Positions 19,028 to 28,284 of a stretch of 48,728 nucleotides of DNA are shown here, piece by piece (position 1 is the stretch's first letter; the number at the start of each line of letters is the position of its first letter). Under the pieces are notes generated by a model, which saw nothing but the letters and a program-made list of their open reading frames with translations, made no database searches and was not told the DNA's origin. The position numbers were made by a program, and so were the translations under genes. The stretch is from UBA961 sp049317525 (GTDB lineage: Bacteria > Bacteroidota > Ignavibacteria > Kapaibacteriales > UBA961), in assembly GCA_049317525.1 (NCBI GenBank), contig JBMOIC010000021.1, forward strand, positions 1 to 48,728. The letters are read 5' to 3'.

Positions 19028-19696
19028 ATGGGAATAGCAATCGGCTTATTTATCATTTCTGCATGGATACTTCACTGTTTCTATATTTTGGAAACTGTGA
19101 TTTGTTCTTTTGATTCTATTAGCATGTGGTTTCATCTATATGTGCAAACCTATTTAAGTGTGGGACTCTTTATTACTGCACATGATGCCATGCATGGGAC
19201 TGTCTCTTTACACAAAAAAGCAAACAATACCATTGGATGGATTGCTTGCTTTTTATTTGCTGGTATGTCATTTAAGCGATTAATTAACAATCATATGGAT
19301 CATCATCGATTTCCAGGAACCGAACATGATCCTGATTTTGATATGTCTCAACGATATATTCCTTGGTTTCTCCGATTTATGATACACTATACGACGATAT
19401 CACAAATAGTTGTTATGGGTGCCTTGTTTAATATCTTGCAATTAAGATATTCACAATCAAGTCTGTGGATTTTATGGGCTTTGCCTTCTTTACTTGGAGC
19501 ACTTCAATTATTTACTTTTGGAACCTATCTTCCACATAGAACACCTCATACAGATCAAATGCAGCCTCACAATGCCAGAACTCTAAACAAAAATCATGTA
19601 TATGCTATGATAACTTGTTATTTTTTTGGTTATCATCATGAACATCATGATTCTCCCAGTACACCATGGTGGAAATTATATTCTCTGAAAGAATAA
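19028..19696 (+). CDS. crtW: Beta-carotene ketolase (CrtW type)
   Basis: Membrane di-iron oxygenase of the fatty-acid-desaturase/hydroxylase superfamily. The eight-histidine pattern of CrtW is visible: HDAMHG (52-57), HMDHH with HDPDF (89-104), and near the C-terminus YLPHR then FFGYHHEHHDSP. CrtW adds 4-keto groups to beta-ionone rings, giving echinenone or canthaxanthin, or astaxanthin with a hydroxylase. I prefer the ATG at 19028; a TTG at 19022 would add two residues. At 222 residues it is slightly short for the family, mainly at the N-terminus. It follows accD closely, and its stop codon directly abuts that of the convergent barrel gene. CrtR/BKT-like alternatives fit less well. Confidence 0.85.
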   Translation: MGIAIGLFIISAWILHCFYILETVICSFDSISMWFHLYVQTYLSVGLFITAHDAMHGTVSLHKKANNTIGWIACFLFAGMSFKRLINNHMDHHRFPGTEHDPDFDMSQRYIPWFLRFMIHYTTISQIVVMGALFNILQLRYSQSSLWILWALPSLLGALQLFTFGTYLPHRTPHTDQMQPHNARTLNKNHVYAMITCYFFGYHHEHHDSPSTPWWKLYSLKE

Positions 19697-20248
19697 TTAT
19701 AATGTAAATTTTAATCCGCCTAATACAGTATAATAAATGAATGATTCAGATGTTCCAATGCTATTATAATAAACTCCTAGGGTAGCATTTATTTTCGGCT
19801 TAATTTCCATAGCACCTCCGCCACCAAAAGTATACATAAGTGTCCTACCTGATTTTTCTGCAAAAAGCCCAGCAACCCTTGCATCACTTTTCCAATAATT
19901 CAATCCTAATTCCATCATAATAAAAGGCTTTATCTTACTATCATCAGATAAATATCTTTTTAAACCAATAAGAATTGGCATATAATATTCATTGCTTTCC
20001 ATATCGCCAGCAATTGTTGATGATGTCTCTGAAAATGTTAATTGATTAGCGCCAATACTCCACTCATTTTCAGAATCTTTTGCCCTATAATTTACATTGA
20101 CTCCATAATACAATGCAGTGCCATAGATATTATCTAGATTAGTACTTGCTATTGCAGGACCAGTACGTAATTCAACTGAATATTGAGCATAAAGATGTGA
20201 AGCAATGCAGCATTGACATAAGACGATAAGGAGTGCATATTTTTTCAT
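19697..20248 (-). CDS. Small outer-membrane beta-barrel protein
   Basis: I chose the ATG at 20248 because it starts a clear signal peptide (MKKYALLIVLCQCC...SHLYAQ) with AGGAT upstream; the frame is open 29 codons further but that part looks non-coding. The mature part of about 160 residues alternates polar and hydrophobic residues, with Gly-rich turns and a C-terminal aromatic strand (GGLKFTL), as in OmpA/OmpX-like eight-stranded barrels. Specific function unknown. No gap separates its stop from that of convergent crtW. Confidence 0.7.
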   Translation of the reverse strand: MKKYALLIVLCQCCIASHLYAQYSVELRTGPAIASTNLDNIYGTALYYGVNVNYRAKDSENEWSIGANQLTFSETSSTIAGDMESNEYYMPILIGLKRYLSDDSKIKPFIMMELGLNYWKSDARVAGLFAEKSGRTLMYTFGGGGAMEIKPKINATLGVYYNSIGTSESFIYYTVLGGLKFTL

Positions 20249-20353
20249 AAAATATCCTATAAATTGATAATAAATACAAATAGTACATATCAAATTATAG
20301 CAAGTGTATCCCTTAAACAAATCCCCAAATCTCATTTAACATCAATTAACACT

Positions 20354-21895
20354 TTAATACTTAGGCTGATGAAGAAGAATCTGCTCTTTTTCTTCAGAGC
20401 TCATTGAATCAAATACTTTATACATTAAAGAAACTCTTGGATTTCCCTTTAATTGCTCCCTATTACGATGATAAAACTGCCAATATAAACTATTAAAGGG
20501 GCATGCATTTTCACCATATTTCTTTTTTCTATCATATTTACAATTCTTGCAGTAATCACTCATTGAATGTATATAAGAAGAGCTAGATATATATGGTTTA
20601 GTACCAACAATGCCACCATCTGCAAACTGGCTCATGCCTCTTGTATTTGGTAATTCAACCCATTCGATAGCATCTATATAGATTCCTAAGTACCAAGCAT
20701 CTACTGCATCTGGATGGATTCCAGCTAATAATGCAAAATTGCCAATGATCATAAGTCTTTGAATATGATGAGCATAAGCATATTCCAGTGATTGATTAAT
20801 CGCTTTGCTCATACAATTCATGTCTGTTTTACCTGTCCAAAACCACTCCGGCAATGTATTTTGATGATTAAAAAAATTCAATGATGAATAATCGGGCATA
20901 TATTCTCGATAAATCCCTCTTATATATTCACGCCATCCAAGTATCTGGCGTATAAATCCTTCTACTTGAGATAATGAAATAGATTCTTCTGAAGCTTTCC
21001 AAGCATCAATGGCAGCTTGTATAACTTCTAAAGGATGAAGTAGTTTCGTATTGAGTGAAAATGATAATCGTGAGTGGAAAAGAAAAATGGACTTCTCTGT
21101 CATTGCATCTTGATATGTACCAAAATGTTTTAAAAGATGTGTAGTAAAATATGATAATAGTTCTAAAGATTCTTTTCTAGAAATTGGCCATGGTAATGAT
21201 TCTTTATTAATTTTTCCTATTGTTTCAATTCCCATAGATGCTAACATCAGTACTAGATCTGATACATTATGCTGAAACTCCAAAGGGGGAATTAATATAT
21301 CTTGATTAGGTAAAGATTTTCTATTTTCATGATCATAATTCCATGTTCCACCTACAGGACTTGTCCCATCCATAAGTATCGAATATTTCTTTCGCATATA
21401 TCTATAAAAAGACTCCATTGGGACAGTCTTCTTTCCCTTGAAAACAGTTATCCAATCTTCCTTGTCAGACAAAAAATGTTCAGTGGAATACATTGTAGAT
21501 GTAATAGATATTCTTTCACAAAATAGTCTTAACTCTTCCTGTAAACGCCATTCATCCGGTTGCTGATATTCAAAATGAAGTATATTATGCGATGTGATAA
21601 AATGCTCGCAATTAGCAGAAATACCCTGTTTATTATCACTATCATCTAATGTTATATAATGTAGATTATGTCCAATATTCGAACATTCATTCGAGAAATT
21701 TCTCATAGAAGAAAAGAAGGCGGTAATTTTCTGAATATGATGTTTTACATATGAAGTTTCTGATTGAGTTTCCATCATAATGTAAACAATAGAATCATCT
21801 TTTGTAGAAAACCAAGAGTGATTGGAGTTAAGCTGGTCTCCTAGGATAAGTCTGAGTGTTTTAGCATTATTATGCTTTACTACTTTGGAATGCAT
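20354..21895 (-). CDS. FeS bacterial cryptochrome/photolyase (PhrB-like (6-4) photolyase)
   Basis: 513-residue flavoprotein of the 'photolyase-related' family (FeS-BCP), which repairs (6-4) photoproducts in DNA using light. The N-terminal LRLILGDQLNSNHSWF and the C-terminal helical FAD domain (LPNTRGMSQFADGGIVGTKPY, about 415-435) are hallmarks. Four cysteines fit the [4Fe-4S] cluster: C361, C449, C452 and C465. Their spacing of 88, 3 and 13 equals that I recall for Agrobacterium PhrB. The start overlaps the end of the SDR gene by 26 bases, so the pair is co-transcribed. A light-using repair enzyme agrees with the carotenoid genes nearby. Confidence 0.9.
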   Translation of the reverse strand: MHSKVVKHNNAKTLRLILGDQLNSNHSWFSTKDDSIVYIMMETQSETSYVKHHIQKITAFFSSMRNFSNECSNIGHNLHYITLDDSDNKQGISANCEHFITSHNILHFEYQQPDEWRLQEELRLFCERISITSTMYSTEHFLSDKEDWITVFKGKKTVPMESFYRYMRKKYSILMDGTSPVGGTWNYDHENRKSLPNQDILIPPLEFQHNVSDLVLMLASMGIETIGKINKESLPWPISRKESLELLSYFTTHLLKHFGTYQDAMTEKSIFLFHSRLSFSLNTKLLHPLEVIQAAIDAWKASEESISLSQVEGFIRQILGWREYIRGIYREYMPDYSSLNFFNHQNTLPEWFWTGKTDMNCMSKAINQSLEYAYAHHIQRLMIIGNFALLAGIHPDAVDAWYLGIYIDAIEWVELPNTRGMSQFADGGIVGTKPYISSSSYIHSMSDYCKNCKYDRKKKYGENACPFNSLYWQFYHRNREQLKGNPRVSLMYKVFDSMSSEEKEQILLHQPKY

Positions 21896-22652
21896 ATACT
21901 GCTTTTACCTTAAGAAATCGTGGCACGAAAGAACTAAGGATTAACATAATACGATTGCCAAGCCCATGAATAGCAATTGTTTTACCTTTCATCATTGCTG
22001 TGTACGCATGCAAAGCAACTGGATATGATTCGGGCACGGGCATTGTGCTAAATAAGCGAGATTTGTGCATTCCGGCAGATTGTTGAAAATTGGATTTAGT
22101 TGGGCCAGGACAATGTGCAGTTACGGTGATGCCTAATGGAGCTAATTCGAATGCAAGTGCTTCTGAAAAGCTTAATACAAAAGCTTTAGATGCATAATAT
22201 ACGGCCATAAGCGGGCCCGAATAAAAAGCGGCCACAGAAGCAATATTTAAAATCTTACCTTTATTAGCTTTTAACTGATTGGATAATAGTTTACATAATT
22301 GCATAAGAGCAATGCAGTTTAACTGAATCAGGTTTTCTTGTTTAGACAAATCGGAATCGATAAATTCTCCATAGACACCGAAGCCAGCATTATTTACCAG
22401 AATATCAATTGAACAATCTAGGTTTTCTATTTCTTTACATAATTGATAAGCTGCTTCAGGAACACATAAATCACATACAATAATATGAGTAGAAATATGA
22501 TATTGTTCTTCTAATTCTTTAGCTAAAGCATGCAGAGGAGCTTCAGATCTTGCTGTTAAGATAAGATTATGTTTATGTGCTGCCATCACTTTTGCAATTT
22601 CTTTTCCGATACCAAAAGAAGCACCTGTAATCAAAGCATAGGTAGTATTCAT
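21870..22652 (-). CDS. Short-chain dehydrogenase/reductase (SDR)
   Basis: NAD(P)-dependent oxidoreductase of the classical SDR type, about 260 residues. The TGASFGIG cofactor motif is near the N-terminus, NNAG (in VNNAGFGVYG) follows, and the catalytic YYASK motif is preceded by the catalytic Ser in NIASVAAFYSG. I start it at ATG 22652, one base after the msrA stop, since the longer frame to 22697 lies inside msrA. Substrate unknown; the architecture resembles DltE/YqjQ-like SDRs. Confidence 0.88.
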   Translation of the reverse strand: MNTTYALITGASFGIGKEIAKVMAAHKHNLILTARSEAPLHALAKELEEQYHISTHIIVCDLCVPEAAYQLCKEIENLDCSIDILVNNAGFGVYGEFIDSDLSKQENLIQLNCIALMQLCKLLSNQLKANKGKILNIASVAAFYSGPLMAVYYASKAFVLSFSEALAFELAPLGITVTAHCPGPTKSNFQQSAGMHKSRLFSTMPVPESYPVALHAYTAMMKGKTIAIHGLGNRIMLILSSFVPRFLKVKAVYAFQSSKA

Positions 22653-22653
22653 A

Positions 22654-23307
22654 TTAAGGTTTAAGTTTTTTAGAAAAAATCTTCCTAAACTTTTCAACTT
22701 TTGGCTTTATCACAAATGCACAATATGGTTGATCTTCATTTTGAGAATAATAGTTTTGATGATAATCTTCTGCTTTATAAAAAGTAGAAATAGGCTCGAA
22801 AGTTGTGACTATTGGTTTGCTGAATATATGTGCATTTTCTAATTCTTGCTTATAGAACTCTGATTCCTTTTTTTGATTTTCATCATAATAAAAAATAGCA
22901 GATCTATACTGAGTACCGATATCATTACCTTGCATATTAAGCGTAGTAGGATCATGAGTTTGCCAAAATACCTCGAGCAATTCTTTAAACGTAACTTTTC
23001 GTGGATCAAATGTTATTCTACACACTTCCGCATGGCCTGTAGAACCCGAACAAACTTCTTTATATGTTGGATCTTTTAAAGAGCCACCCATATATCCACT
23101 TTCAACAAGAATAACACCATGTACATCTTGAAAAACAGCTTCTACGCACCAAAAACAGCCAGCTCCAAAGGTTGCATAAGCAACTGAATCAGAAGTTTGA
23201 ATAGTAGCATCCATTATTTTATTTCCTTGTTCATTGGAAGGGGATTTAGTTGCACCATTGCATGAATACAAAGCAAAACAGAAAAAACAATATAGAAAAA
23301 ACTGCAT
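22654..23307 (-). CDS. msrA: Peptide methionine-S-sulfoxide reductase, lipoprotein form
   Basis: Reduces the S form of methionine sulfoxide in oxidised proteins. The GCFWC catalytic motif is at C51-C54, and the C-terminal QPYCAFVI supplies a further conserved stretch. The N-terminus is a lipoprotein signal peptide with cysteine at residue 16 (LYSC), so this copy likely acts in the periplasm. A ribosome site (AAGGA) lies just upstream of the start. It sits between dps and an SDR gene in a stress-linked run. Confidence 0.93.
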   Translation of the reverse strand: MQFFLYCFFCFALYSCNGATKSPSNEQGNKIMDATIQTSDSVAYATFGAGCFWCVEAVFQDVHGVILVESGYMGGSLKDPTYKEVCSGSTGHAEVCRITFDPRKVTFKELLEVFWQTHDPTTLNMQGNDIGTQYRSAIFYYDENQKKESEFYKQELENAHIFSKPIVTTFEPISTFYKAEDYHQNYYSQNEDQPYCAFVIKPKVEKFRKIFSKKLKP

Positions 23308-23331
23308 ATAATCCTTATGTGGTATACCGAG

Positions 23332-23799
23332 TTAGCCTAATAAAGAAGTAAGCATCCAAGCTGTTTTTTCGTGGACAAGAATCCTTGCTGTGGCAAGGTC
23401 TGCAGTTGGTGTATCATAGGCTTTATCAGCTAAAGGAATGATAGACCTTGCAGTATTGATGATAGTTTCATTGTCTTCCACTAATAAAGCAATCATTGTC
23501 ATTGCATCTGGAATATCTTCCATATCTGGTATAGAAGTTAATTCCTGGAACGCTTTAAATGATCCTGGAGCAAAAGCGCCGAGAGCCCTAATTCTTTCGG
23601 CTATGATGTCTATAGCCAAGGCTAGCTCTGTATATTGTTGTTCGAATAATGTATGCAGGGTAACAAACATTGGTCCAGAAACATTCCAATGGAAATTATG
23701 AGTTTTAACATATATAGAATAAGTATCTGCCAACAATTGGGACAAACCTTGAACAATATGCTCTTTATCTTTTTCAGAAATATCTAATTGCTTATTCAT
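23332..23799 (-). CDS. dps: Dps family DNA-protecting/ferritin-like protein
   Basis: Four-helix ferritin-like protein of 155 residues that stores iron and protects DNA by consuming peroxide. The ferroxidase ligands typical of Dps are visible: H34 and H37 in THNFHWNV, then D64 and E68 in AIDIIAERIRALG. A ribosome site (AAAGGA) precedes the start. It is next to msrA, which fits an oxidative-stress role. Confidence 0.93.
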   Translation of the reverse strand: MNKQLDISEKDKEHIVQGLSQLLADTYSIYVKTHNFHWNVSGPMFVTLHTLFEQQYTELALAIDIIAERIRALGAFAPGSFKAFQELTSIPDMEDIPDAMTMIALLVEDNETIINTARSIIPLADKAYDTPTADLATARILVHEKTAWMLTSLLG

Positions 23800-23840
23800 A
23801 ATACTAATCCTTTTAAAGTATGATAATAGAACAGGAATGA

Positions 23841-24473
23841 TTAATTTTTTCTTGTTTTGAAGGTTTCAAAAAGAGCTGGCAGAATAGAAATAACAATAAT
23901 TGCCAAAACGACTACAGAGAAATTCTTCTTAACAAATTCAATTTGCCCAAAAAAGTAACCAGCTGAAATAAGTAGTATTATCCACAGAAGTGCTCCACCA
24001 ACACTGAAAGACAAAAAAGTGCGATAATTCATTTTACCTAATCCTGCAACAAATGGGGCAAATGTTCTTACAATTGGTACAAAACGCGCAATAACAATTG
24101 TTTTGCTACCATAATCAGTATAAAAGGATTGTGTTTTTTGAAGATATGATTGCTTAAAAATTTTAGACTCAGTATTAGAGAATGCTTTTGAACCTATTGT
24201 TCTACCGAACCAATAATTAAGATTATCCCCAGAAATTGCAGCAATAAATAATAATGGAGCGATAATAAATGGATTTAAAGATCCAACAGCGCATAGGGCG
24301 CCGATGGCAAATAATAATGAGTCACCGGGTAAGAAAGGAGCGATTACTAAACCAGTTTCACAAAAAACGATTATAGTAAGAATTCCATAGACCCAAGATC
24401 CATAATGAATTACTAAATCAGCTAAATGTTTATCTAAATGAAGAAATAAATCTATAAAGGATGAGATTTCCAT
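23841..24473 (-). CDS. DedA family membrane protein
   Basis: 210-residue inner-membrane protein of the DedA/VTT family, which moves lipids such as undecaprenyl phosphate across the membrane. Visible motifs are FCETGLVIAPFLPGDSLLFAIGAL (first amphipathic/membrane region), GDNLNYWFGR and the RFVPIVRTFAPFVAG segment with conserved arginines. Five to six hydrophobic helices. It lies 19 bases after rsmD. uppP, a second undecaprenyl-phosphate recycling gene, lies further upstream in the same run. Confidence 0.88.
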   Translation of the reverse strand: MEISSFIDLFLHLDKHLADLVIHYGSWVYGILTIIVFCETGLVIAPFLPGDSLLFAIGALCAVGSLNPFIIAPLLFIAAISGDNLNYWFGRTIGSKAFSNTESKIFKQSYLQKTQSFYTDYGSKTIVIARFVPIVRTFAPFVAGLGKMNYRTFLSFSVGGALLWIILLISAGYFFGQIEFVKKNFSVVVLAIIVISILPALFETFKTRKN

Positions 24474-24491
24474 AATATTTGTCTTGAATGA

Positions 24492-25073
24492 TTAATCTTT
24501 TTGAATAATATCTACAATAGTTTTGCCAAAAGTAAGTGAAGTAAGAGTAGAAAAACCTTTTGGCAAGAGAATATGTTCAATAATATCATGTTCTGCAATG
24601 AGGATACCTTGAGAACATAGGCTATTAGTTTTTTCGATTTCATGTAAGATTTTATTCAATATTCTTGCAATATATGGTGGATCGCAAAAAATACAATTCC
24701 AATATGCGGGTACATAATCTGGTAATTGTTTTAGAAAAAAACCATTAAAAAAAGTTAAAGCATCTTGAACTGCAATTGGAGATTGATGTTGTGGAATGCC
24801 TAAAGAGTTAGCGGAATGTCTTATTTCTTGGGCAATATGTAATTGATTCTCTACAAATATGCAGCGATTGGCTCCTCTACTTATTGCTTCAAATCCTAAT
24901 GCTCCTGTGCCGGCGCACATATCTAATACTTCAATATTATCATCTTCAAAATTGATATAATGAGATAAGGCATTAAAAATAGACTCACGCATACGATCGG
25001 TAGTAGGCCTAGTTTCTTCGAATATTTTAGTACCAAAACTAAGCCCTTTAAAACGACCGCTGATAATTCTCAT
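24492..25073 (-). CDS. rsmD: 16S rRNA (guanine(966)-N(2))-methyltransferase
   Basis: 193-residue class I SAM methyltransferase that modifies G966 of 16S rRNA. It starts MRIISGRFKGL, then RPTTDRMRESIFNALSHY, then the SAM site VLDMCAGTGALGFEAISRGA and the catalytic CDPPY. All are diagnostic for RsmD. It is separated from ettA by three bases. Confidence 0.95.
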   Translation of the reverse strand: MRIISGRFKGLSFGTKIFEETRPTTDRMRESIFNALSHYINFEDDNIEVLDMCAGTGALGFEAISRGANRCIFVENQLHIAQEIRHSANSLGIPQHQSPIAVQDALTFFNGFFLKQLPDYVPAYWNCIFCDPPYIARILNKILHEIEKTNSLCSQGILIAEHDIIEHILLPKGFSTLTSLTFGKTIVDIIQKD

Positions 25074-25076
25074 ATT

Positions 25077-26750
25077 TTACTCACGCGTCAACTTTTGATA
25101 TTTCAATCTATGTGGCTGATCTGCAGAAGTACCTAATCTAGCATGGCGATCTGCTTCATATTCTGAATAATTGCCATCATACCAAGTCACTTTGCTATCA
25201 CCTTCAAATGCAAGAATGTGAGTAGCAACTCTGTCTAAAAACCATCTATCATGAGAAATCACCACAGCGCATCCTGCAAAATTCTGCAAAGCTTCTTCTA
25301 GTGCTCTTAAAGTATTTACATCTAAATCATTAGTTGGTTCATCTAGAAGCAATACATTTGCTCCATCTTTTAACATTTTTGCAAGGTGAACTCTATTTCT
25401 TTCGCCACCAGAAAGAACGCTACATTTTTTTTGTTGATCTGTACCACTAAAATTAAATTTTGAAACATATGCTCTAGAATTCATGTCTCGAGAACCTAAA
25501 TGTAACAAGTCATCACCTCCAGAAATTTCTTCCCAGATAGTTTTCTCATTGTTTAGAGGGCGATTCTGATCTATATAACCAAGCTTTACTGTCTCACCGA
25601 TTTTAATAATCCCTTTATCTGGTTGTTCTTGGCCAGTAATCATGCGAAACAATGTAGATTTTCCGGCACCATTAGCTCCGATTACGCCAATAATACCGCC
25701 AGGTGGTAAATCAAAGCTAACATCTTCGAATAGAAGTCTATCACCAAAGCCTTTTGCAAGATTATCTGCTTTTATAACCGTAGAGCCCAAACGGGGTCCT
25801 GGTGGAATATAAATTTCAATGTCCTCATTATGAGATTCTTGTTGTTCTTCTAACATTCTTTCATAAGAAGCTATACGAGCTTTACTTTTTGCCTGACGTC
25901 CTTTAGGGTTCATACGAACCCATTCTAACTCTTTTTGTAGAACTTTTTGTTTAGCAGACACATGCTTTTCTTCAACTACTAAACGTTTATGTTTTTGTTC
26001 TAGCCAACTTGTATAATTGCCTTCAAATGGAAAGCCTTGTCCACGATCTAATTCTAATATCCATCCGGCAACATTATCTAAAAAGTATCGATCATGAGTT
26101 ACTGCAATAACAGTACCTGGATATTTATGTAAATGCACTTCTAACCATGCAACAGTTTCTGCATCTAAGTGATTGGTAGGTTCATCTAATAATAATACAT
26201 CGGGTTGTTGCAATAATAATCTACATAAAGCAACACGACGTTTTTCTCCACCAGAAAGCACAGATATCAATGTATCACCTTGTGGACATCTAAGAGCTTC
26301 CATTGCCAATTCTAGCTTGCTATCTAAGTCCCAAGCATTTGCATGATCTATTTTTTCTTGAAGTTTAGCTTGTTTGTCCATTAATATTTCAAAATCTGCA
26401 TCAGGATCACCAAATTGTGCAGAAATCGATTCATATTCTTTAAGCAGATTGACTGTTTCTTGTACGCCTTCTTCAACAATTTCTTTTACAGTTTTATTGT
26501 GATCCATTTCTGGTTCTTGAGACAAGTAACCAAAAGTGACATCTTTATTACTGGTAATTTGACCAATATAATCTTGATCGATACCCGCAATGATTTTTAA
26601 TAATGAAGATTTACCTGCTCCATTCAAACCTAATACGCCAATTTTTGCACCATAATAAAAAGACAAATAAATATCTTTTAAAACTGTTTTACTTGGCTTA
26701 TATACTTTACTTAGGCCAATCATTGAGAAAATGATTTTGTTGTCTACCAT
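25077..26750 (-). CDS. ettA: Energy-dependent translational throttle protein EttA (ABC-F)
   Basis: Ribosome-associated ABC-F ATPase that gates the first peptide-bond cycle according to energy state. Two ABC domains: Walker A GLNGAGKSS and GANGAGKST, signatures LSGGEKRR and LSGGERNR, Walker B LLLDEPTNHLD and LLLDEPTNDLD. The linker (about 245-300) and the EttA-specific arm are present. Length 557 matches EttA. Confidence 0.95.
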   Translation of the reverse strand: MVDNKIIFSMIGLSKVYKPSKTVLKDIYLSFYYGAKIGVLGLNGAGKSSLLKIIAGIDQDYIGQITSNKDVTFGYLSQEPEMDHNKTVKEIVEEGVQETVNLLKEYESISAQFGDPDADFEILMDKQAKLQEKIDHANAWDLDSKLELAMEALRCPQGDTLISVLSGGEKRRVALCRLLLQQPDVLLLDEPTNHLDAETVAWLEVHLHKYPGTVIAVTHDRYFLDNVAGWILELDRGQGFPFEGNYTSWLEQKHKRLVVEEKHVSAKQKVLQKELEWVRMNPKGRQAKSKARIASYERMLEEQQESHNEDIEIYIPPGPRLGSTVIKADNLAKGFGDRLLFEDVSFDLPPGGIIGVIGANGAGKSTLFRMITGQEQPDKGIIKIGETVKLGYIDQNRPLNNEKTIWEEISGGDDLLHLGSRDMNSRAYVSKFNFSGTDQQKKCSVLSGGERNRVHLAKMLKDGANVLLLDEPTNDLDVNTLRALEEALQNFAGCAVVISHDRWFLDRVATHILAFEGDSKVTWYDGNYSEYEADRHARLGTSADQPHRLKYQKLTRE

Positions 26751-26826
26751 GCTGGCTATATCTCCAATAATCGATTTAGTTTTCTAATTAGGGAATGCAA
26801 AAATACAGAGTTATTAATGATTAACT

Positions 26827-27507
26827 TTATGCTAGAGTATTCTTTAATTCATTAATAATATGAATACCATTACTTGTGCCTATTCTTTGGGCGCCTGCTT
26901 CTATCATGTCTAAGGCAGATTGATATGTAGTTATTCCACCTGATGCTTTAATTCCAATATCTACTGGAAGATGTTTTCTTAATAAAAGTATATCGCTTGC
27001 TATAGCTCCACCGCCTGCAAATCCAGTAGATGTTTTGATAAAATCTGCCCCTGCATCTGCAACTAATTCAGCTGCCATTATTTTTTGATCTGTATCTAAT
27101 AAGCATGTTTCGATGATTACTTTAACTAAAGCTCCAGCTTGATGTGCGGTATCTGTAACAGAACGAATATCATTCCACACAATATCTTTTTCGCCATCTA
27201 ATAATGCACCAACTTGTATTACCATATCAATCTCTTGGGCTCCATCATGTAATGCTTGCAAAGTTTCCGACACTTTTGCTCCAGTTTTGTGCATTCCATG
27301 TGGAAATCCAATTACGGTGCACACTTTTGTAGAAGTTCTATGTAATAAGCTTGAACAAATCCCAACATAAAAGGGATGAACGCAAACTGTTGCAAAAGAA
27401 TACTCTAAGGCTTGAGAACAAAGTACTTCAATATCCTTTTTAACTGCTGTATTTTTTAATAGAGTATGGTCTATCATACGCACTAATTGTTCTATTGTAA
27501 TGTTCAT
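26827..27507 (-). CDS. deoC: Deoxyribose-phosphate aldolase
   Basis: 226-residue TIM-barrel aldolase that splits 2-deoxyribose 5-phosphate into glyceraldehyde 3-phosphate and acetaldehyde. The class I Schiff-base lysine is in FIKTSTGF, and the second conserved lysine is in GIKASGGI; the N-terminal IDHTLLK motif is also present. Its start overlaps the stop of the upstream hydrolase gene (TAATG). Confidence 0.95.
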   Translation of the reverse strand: MNITIEQLVRMIDHTLLKNTAVKKDIEVLCSQALEYSFATVCVHPFYVGICSSLLHRTSTKVCTVIGFPHGMHKTGAKVSETLQALHDGAQEIDMVIQVGALLDGEKDIVWNDIRSVTDTAHQAGALVKVIIETCLLDTDQKIMAAELVADAGADFIKTSTGFAGGGAIASDILLLRKHLPVDIGIKASGGITTYQSALDMIEAGAQRIGTSNGIHIINELKNTLA

Positions 27508-28265
27508 TATGTATTCTGAGCCAAAAGTTCATAAAGTACTATCGTGCTTGGGCTTGCATCCGATAATAATGGTGCAATATGAATGGAAACCAGATATATT
27601 CCATCACGAATATCATTATTAAGATTTACCATTTCTGTGATTGTTGCTTCTGTTCTTATATTATCAGGATATTGCCAAAATGCATGATGAGCAGCCAATT
27701 CTCCATTGTCTATTTCTGGATCTACAGAAGGTAAATCTGTTAAAAAATGTTGAATCCCTTTATGTGCTATGTATCCCATTGCATCAGCAGTAAAATAAGG
27801 TGGATTATTCCCTGACCACACAATATTATCTCTATCTTTTTGAAATGTTCTTATTATTAATGCTTCGGGTGTTTGATGGCTTTCAAGAGCATGTTGAATC
27901 ATTTCTTTAGAAATAATCATATCACCATTAGAGGCTTTAGTAGGGGAGAGAGTAAGCAATAATCCAAAAAAGTTGAATGTCTTTAATGTATGTGCTATAT
28001 AATAAGGTTGTTTAGAAATATGGCCTACACATTCGGTATGCGTTCCATTACCATGAGGAGCAATCACAAGAATTGAGCAATTAACTGGTCCACCCAAAGC
28101 TGTAGAGCCTATAAAATCACCCATAGAGAATGGGGAAAACTGTGGCATTGGTAAATGGAAAGCAGATGGATTATTATCTCCTGATTGCAGAGGAAATGAA
28201 ACAATAATCGGTTTTGATAAATCTGCCTGATACAAAGATGTATGTATCGGTATCGAGACAATCAT
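27507..28265 (-). CDS. Cyclase family hydrolase (kynurenine-formamidase-like)
   Basis: 252-residue protein of the cyclase/arylformamidase family (PF04199-like), which uses a metal site to hydrolyse cyclic imides, formamides or similar. The family's HxGTHxD signature appears as PHGNGTHTECVGH, with Glu in place of the usual Asp. The real substrate is unknown. It is translationally coupled to deoC and lies 20 bases after uppP. Confidence 0.75.
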   Translation of the reverse strand: MIVSIPIHTSLYQADLSKPIIVSFPLQSGDNNPSAFHLPMPQFSPFSMGDFIGSTALGGPVNCSILVIAPHGNGTHTECVGHISKQPYYIAHTLKTFNFFGLLLTLSPTKASNGDMIISKEMIQHALESHQTPEALIIRTFQKDRDNIVWSGNNPPYFTADAMGYIAHKGIQHFLTDLPSVDPEIDNGELAAHHAFWQYPDNIRTEATITEMVNLNNDIRDGIYLVSIHIAPLLSDASPSTIVLYELLAQNT

Positions 28266-28284
28266 ATAAATCTGCTCGTTTTTT

